Assembly (NCBI GenBank): GCA_048270425.1
Contig: JBLWSY010000007.1
Span: 91,462 to 155,461, forward strand
Direction of reading: 5' to 3'
Origin: Oceanospirillum sp048270425
GTDB lineage: Bacteria > Pseudomonadota > Gammaproteobacteria > Pseudomonadales > Halomonadaceae
DNA: 64,000 nt
Below, piece after piece: positions 61,144 through 64,000 of this stretch. Made by a program: the position numbers and the translations under genes. Within the stretch, counting starts at the first letter, position 1. Each line of letters starts with the position of its first letter. The notes under the pieces were generated by a model. The model made no database searches. It was not told the DNA's origin and worked only from the letters and a program-made list of their open reading frames with translations.

Positions 61144-62817
61144 GTGTCGTCCATCGCCCGTCTTTCTCTTTCCCGTTCTCTTAGCTTCTCGTTCCGGCTG
61201 AATCTGCAGGCACGTATGCTGATTCTGTTGGGTGGTTTTGCCCTCCTGCTGACCCTGGCGATGGGGGCGGTTTCCCTCAACTTTATCGCCAGCACGCTGG
61301 AAACTCAGATGGGCCAGCAGGCACTGGATGTCGCCAGAGCCGTTGCCCGTTTGCCGCAGATACGGGAAGGGCTGCAGGAGGAAGACAGCCGGAAAATTCA
61401 GTCGTTAGTAGAGGAGATACGCTCGGCTATCGGTGCGCGTTTTATTGTGGTTGGTGATGAAAACGGGGTTCGCTACGCTCACCCGATACCGGATCGGATC
61501 GGGAAAAAGATGGTCGGTGGTGACAATGCTCGGGCACTGGAATTGGGCGAGGAATATGTTTCCACGGCGGTGGGCAGTCTGGGGCCATCGGTGCGTGGCA
61601 AAGTACCTGTTTTTTCAGAAGGTCCTGATGGCGATCAGAAGGTGATCGGCATTATCTCAGTAGGTTACATGCTCAATCAGGTCGATCAGGTGGTGGGCCA
61701 TTACCAGACGGGGATCTGGTGGTTCTCTGCAGCAACAGTTCTGGTGAGCCTTTTTATCGCCAAGCTGATCAGTGATTACTTCAAACGTGCAATTTTTGGC
61801 TTTGAGCCGGAAGAGATTGCCCGTCTTTATCAGGAACGAAATGCCACCCTGCAGTCGGTACGAGAGGGGATTATCGCCATTAATCCCAAAGGAGATGTCA
61901 CCACCTTTAACGAGGCAGCACTGAAAATCTTCGGCCTTGACCCGAAAGGTAGCATGCAGGGGCGCAATATTCGCGAGTTTCAGACCAACAGCGATCTTCT
62001 GCAGGTGATGCAGACCGGAAAACCGATTCTGGATAAAGAAGATATTATCGGTGGCCAGCGGGTGGTGGTGAACCGCATTCCACTGTTTCAGAGTGGTGCG
62101 GGGCATGAATCGAAAAAAGTGATCGGTGCGGTATCCAGTTTCCGTCTCAAAGACGAGTTGGATCGAATGACCGATCAGCTGAACCGGATGCAGATCTACG
62201 CGGATACTCTGAGAAGTCAGGCCCATGAGTACTCTAATAAATTACACACCATTGCCGGACTGATTCAGATTGGAGCAACGGATCAGGCCATTGAGCTGAT
62301 CGGTCAGGAAACCCGTGATCACCAGACCCTGCTGCACTTCTTACTGAGTGCGGTGCCTGATCCTGTGCTCTCCGGTTGTATTCTGGGGAAATACAATCGC
62401 GCCCGTGAGTTGGGGCTGACTCTTGAGATCGACCCCGAAAGCCAGATGCAGGATCTGCCGGATGATCTGTCCAGGGAGTTGCTGGTAACCATTCTGGCGA
62501 ATCTGTTGGATAACGCCATGGATGCCTCGTTAGCTGCCGGCAATGTCAAACATATTCGCCTGTCGATGACGGATCTGGGTAACGACCTGATCTTTGAAGT
62601 GGAAGATGAGGGGCAGGGGATCAATCCTGAAGAGACAGAAGCCTTGTTCGCCAAAGGTGTCAGTAGCAAGCCGGGGCAGAATCACGGCTATGGTTTGTAT
62701 CTGGTGGCTCAGGCATTGAATCGTCTGCACGGCGAGATTGCACTGGAACCCATCGAGCCAAAAGGCACCCGGGCCGTGGTTTATATTCCTAAAGAAGCGG
62801 TTAAAACAGAAGGTTAG
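61144..62817 (+). CDS. CitA/DcuS-family sensor histidine kinase
   Basis: 557 residues from GTG 61144 (AGGAG 6 bases upstream). Membrane helix about 25-42, periplasmic single-Cache domain 45-185 with the carboxylate-sensor type FIVVGDENGVRYAHP and GKVPVF, second helix near 195-212, cytoplasmic PAS 220-330, the CitA-type H box SQAHEYSNKLHTIAGLIQIG with His near 361, and HATPase (NLLDNAMDA, DEGQGI, HGYGLYLVAQ). Relatives sense citrate or C4-dicarboxylates. Works with the response regulator 204 bases downstream; no transporter target adjoins. Confidence 0.93.
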   Translation: MSSIARLSLSRSLSFSFRLNLQARMLILLGGFALLLTLAMGAVSLNFIASTLETQMGQQALDVARAVARLPQIREGLQEEDSRKIQSLVEEIRSAIGARFIVVGDENGVRYAHPIPDRIGKKMVGGDNARALELGEEYVSTAVGSLGPSVRGKVPVFSEGPDGDQKVIGIISVGYMLNQVDQVVGHYQTGIWWFSAATVLVSLFIAKLISDYFKRAIFGFEPEEIARLYQERNATLQSVREGIIAINPKGDVTTFNEAALKIFGLDPKGSMQGRNIREFQTNSDLLQVMQTGKPILDKEDIIGGQRVVVNRIPLFQSGAGHESKKVIGAVSSFRLKDELDRMTDQLNRMQIYADTLRSQAHEYSNKLHTIAGLIQIGATDQAIELIGQETRDHQTLLHFLLSAVPDPVLSGCILGKYNRARELGLTLEIDPESQMQDLPDDLSRELLVTILANLLDNAMDASLAAGNVKHIRLSMTDLGNDLIFEVEDEGQGINPEETEALFAKGVSSKPGQNHGYGLYLVAQALNRLHGEIALEPIEPKGTRAVVYIPKEAVKTEG

Positions 62818-63021
62818 GACAGCACAGGATATAATCTGACGACTTACAGATAACAAACAGCCAAGCAGTTGCAGATTCTGCAACGGATAAAAACCAATAA
62901 AAACAGTGTTCATGTCTGATACTCCGACGCTTTGTAGTGAAGGATATTTTGAAAAAGGAATTTTGAGATAAGGCGTGGGGAAACGGATTTTGAGCACAGA
63001 CAAAAAAGGTTATCGAGACGT

Positions 63022-63816
63022 ATGACACAGGTTTTGCCATCGGCAGAGGCAGCATTAAACGACATGCCTTATCGCATTGTTATTGCCGAAGATGATCGCC
63101 GTATTGCAGAGATACAGCAGCGCTTTATCGAGAAGATTCCCGGCTTTGTGGTTGAGGGCATCGCGCTGACTCTGGATGAAGCCCGGGATCTGACCGAGAT
63201 TCTGCAGCCGGATCTGATCCTGCTGGACATCCATTTTCCGGAAGGTACAGGTCTTGAACTGCTGCAGGAATTGCGTGGACGTAATCAGGCTACAGATGTG
63301 ATTCTGGTGACGGCCGCTAAAGAAGCTTCTACGTTGCAAGCGGCGCTTCGTGGCGGGGTTTTGGATTATATCCTCAAGCCTTTGGTATTCGATCGCTTAC
63401 AGGCGGCATTGCAGAACTTTGCGCGCCACCGTCAACAGCTGGAAGCTCTGGTACAGCAGGATTCTCACCTGGCTCAGCAGGACGTGGATCAGTTGTTACC
63501 ACGAAGTGAGATGGCCAGTCATGCCCTGGAAAGCGATACGGGAGCAGGAACCGGCGACCATAGCGAGAAAAAGCGTCCCTCTCAGAAAAACCTGCCAAAG
63601 GGAATTGATGCGCTGACACTGGATAAGATCACCGCCGCGTTTAATTCTGAGCTGAGTGAAGCGGTAAATGCTGAGGCGCTGGGACAGATGGTTGGCGTAA
63701 GCCGCACGACTGCACGACGTTATCTGGAATATCTGGTGAGTTGTGAGGTGCTGCAGGCAGATATCAGCTACGGTACAGTTGGCCGACCTGAGCGCCGCTA
63801 TCGATTGAAGTCCTGA
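63022..63816 (+). CDS. CitB/DcuR-family response regulator
   Basis: 264 residues. Receiver domain with phosphoacceptor Asp in LILLDIHFPEGTG near 69, Lys in YILKPLVFDRLQ; linker, then a C-terminal helix-turn-helix (EALGQMVGVSRTTARRYLEYL) as in CitB/DcuR regulators. An insertion of about 40 polar residues lies between receiver and HTH. ATG 63022 is preferred; ATG 63064 lacks a ribosome site. Ends 18 bases before an IS3-type end. Confidence 0.92.
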   Translation: MTQVLPSAEAALNDMPYRIVIAEDDRRIAEIQQRFIEKIPGFVVEGIALTLDEARDLTEILQPDLILLDIHFPEGTGLELLQELRGRNQATDVILVTAAKEASTLQAALRGGVLDYILKPLVFDRLQAALQNFARHRQQLEALVQQDSHLAQQDVDQLLPRSEMASHALESDTGAGTGDHSEKKRPSQKNLPKGIDALTLDKITAAFNSELSEAVNAEALGQMVGVSRTTARRYLEYLVSCEVLQADISYGTVGRPERRYRLKS

Positions 63817-63834
63817 GTTGAATCGCTTTTTCAG

Positions 63835-64000
63835 TGTCTAGTCCTGATATAAGTTGACACTTTTTTACAGCGCCCGATGAACCTCATCGGGCGTTTTGTA
63901 TTTCAGGGAATGATGGGGCCGTTGCTTGTTGTAAAGCATAACTGCCTCCTTAACCATTACCCTCGCTTCCTCAAGATCTCTTGGCTTTTGAGTCAGGTAT
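63835..64000 (-). mobile_element. IS3-family insertion sequence, right end visible
   Basis: The terminal sequence starts TGTCTAGTCCTGATATAAG at 63835, with TG/CA ends typical of IS3-family inverted repeats, followed by the 3' end of an orfB transposase. The other end is outside the window, so element length and target duplication cannot be seen. Confidence 0.75.
63865..64000 (-). CDS. IS3-family transposase OrfB, C-terminal fragment in window
   Basis: About 44 codons visible, ending YNKQRPHHSLKYKTPDEV then HRAL and TAA. The Y-N-x-x-R-P-H-x-x-L end is the hallmark C-terminus of IS3-family rve transposases (DDE, with the last Glu further upstream and out of view). Confidence 0.88.
   Translation of the reverse strand, partial: YLTQKPRDLEEARVMVKEAVMLYNKQRPHHSLKYKTPDEVHRAL

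Overview
The window reads as chromosome of a marine, halotolerant gammaproteobacterium, probably Oceanospirillales/Oceanospirillaceae (Neptunomonas/Amphritea/Neptuniibacter type). This is inferred from a TeaABCD-type ectoine TRAP importer with its UspA partner, an NhaD Na+/H+ antiporter, a 180-kDa-class NAD-glutamate dehydrogenase, DUF2835, RMF, and gene neighbourhoods shared with Pseudomonas (moxR/bat operon near gdhB; pyrD-rmf-rlmKL; htpX-alaA-msrB; yadGH-queF). No species can be assigned from sequence reading alone.

Layout. 1-5.4 kb: leftward MoxR AAA+ / DUF58 / DUF4381 / VWA / VWA-TPR (Bat) operon, cut by the left edge. 5.8-18.3 kb: gdhB, DUF2835, an AT-richer orphan gene, pyrD, rmf, rlmKL, a glutaredoxin-like protein, a WGR protein and pdxB. 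18.7-22.4 kb: teaABCD. 22.4-26.9 kb: a hybrid histidine kinase and a REC-EAL response regulator. 27.0-34.1 kb: htpX, alaA, a crotonase-like protein, a membrane diguanylate cyclase, ylqF, msrB and a coiled-coil membrane protein. 34.4-35.1 kb: a threefold tandem tRNA-Glu/tRNA-Gly array behind a strong promoter. 35.2-42.2 kb: a frameshifted 7TM diguanylate cyclase, yadGH, queF, a coiled-coil protein, a nitroreductase and a thioesterase-like protein. 42.3 kb: tRNA-Ser(GGA), then an AT-rich accessory block at 42.8-51.8 kb. 52.2-59.4 kb: a chemoreceptor, a frameshifted CBS-PAS-GGDEF-EAL protein and selO. 59.7-63.8 kb: nhaD and a CitA/CitB-type two-component system. The right edge enters an IS3-family element.

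The most interesting part is 42.8-51.8 kb. Two divergent transcription units encode a dedicated ketosynthase and acyl carrier protein on one side, and on the other an OlsB-like N-acyltransferase, a LolA-like periplasmic protein, an RND/MMPL transporter fused to a cyclic-nucleotide-binding-like domain, an outer-membrane beta-barrel protein and a PlsC/OlsA-like O-acyltransferase. A convergent JmjC/cupin_8 oxygenase closes the block. I infer a self-contained pathway that makes a diacyl aminolipid (ornithine-lipid-like) on its own carrier protein and moves it across the envelope. The parts are familiar; I do not recognise the combination as a described system.

Cyclic-di-GMP signalling is dense: four GGDEF/EAL genes. 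Two of them are broken by apparent single-base losses in A/T homopolymers, which may be real mutations, slippage switches or assembly errors.
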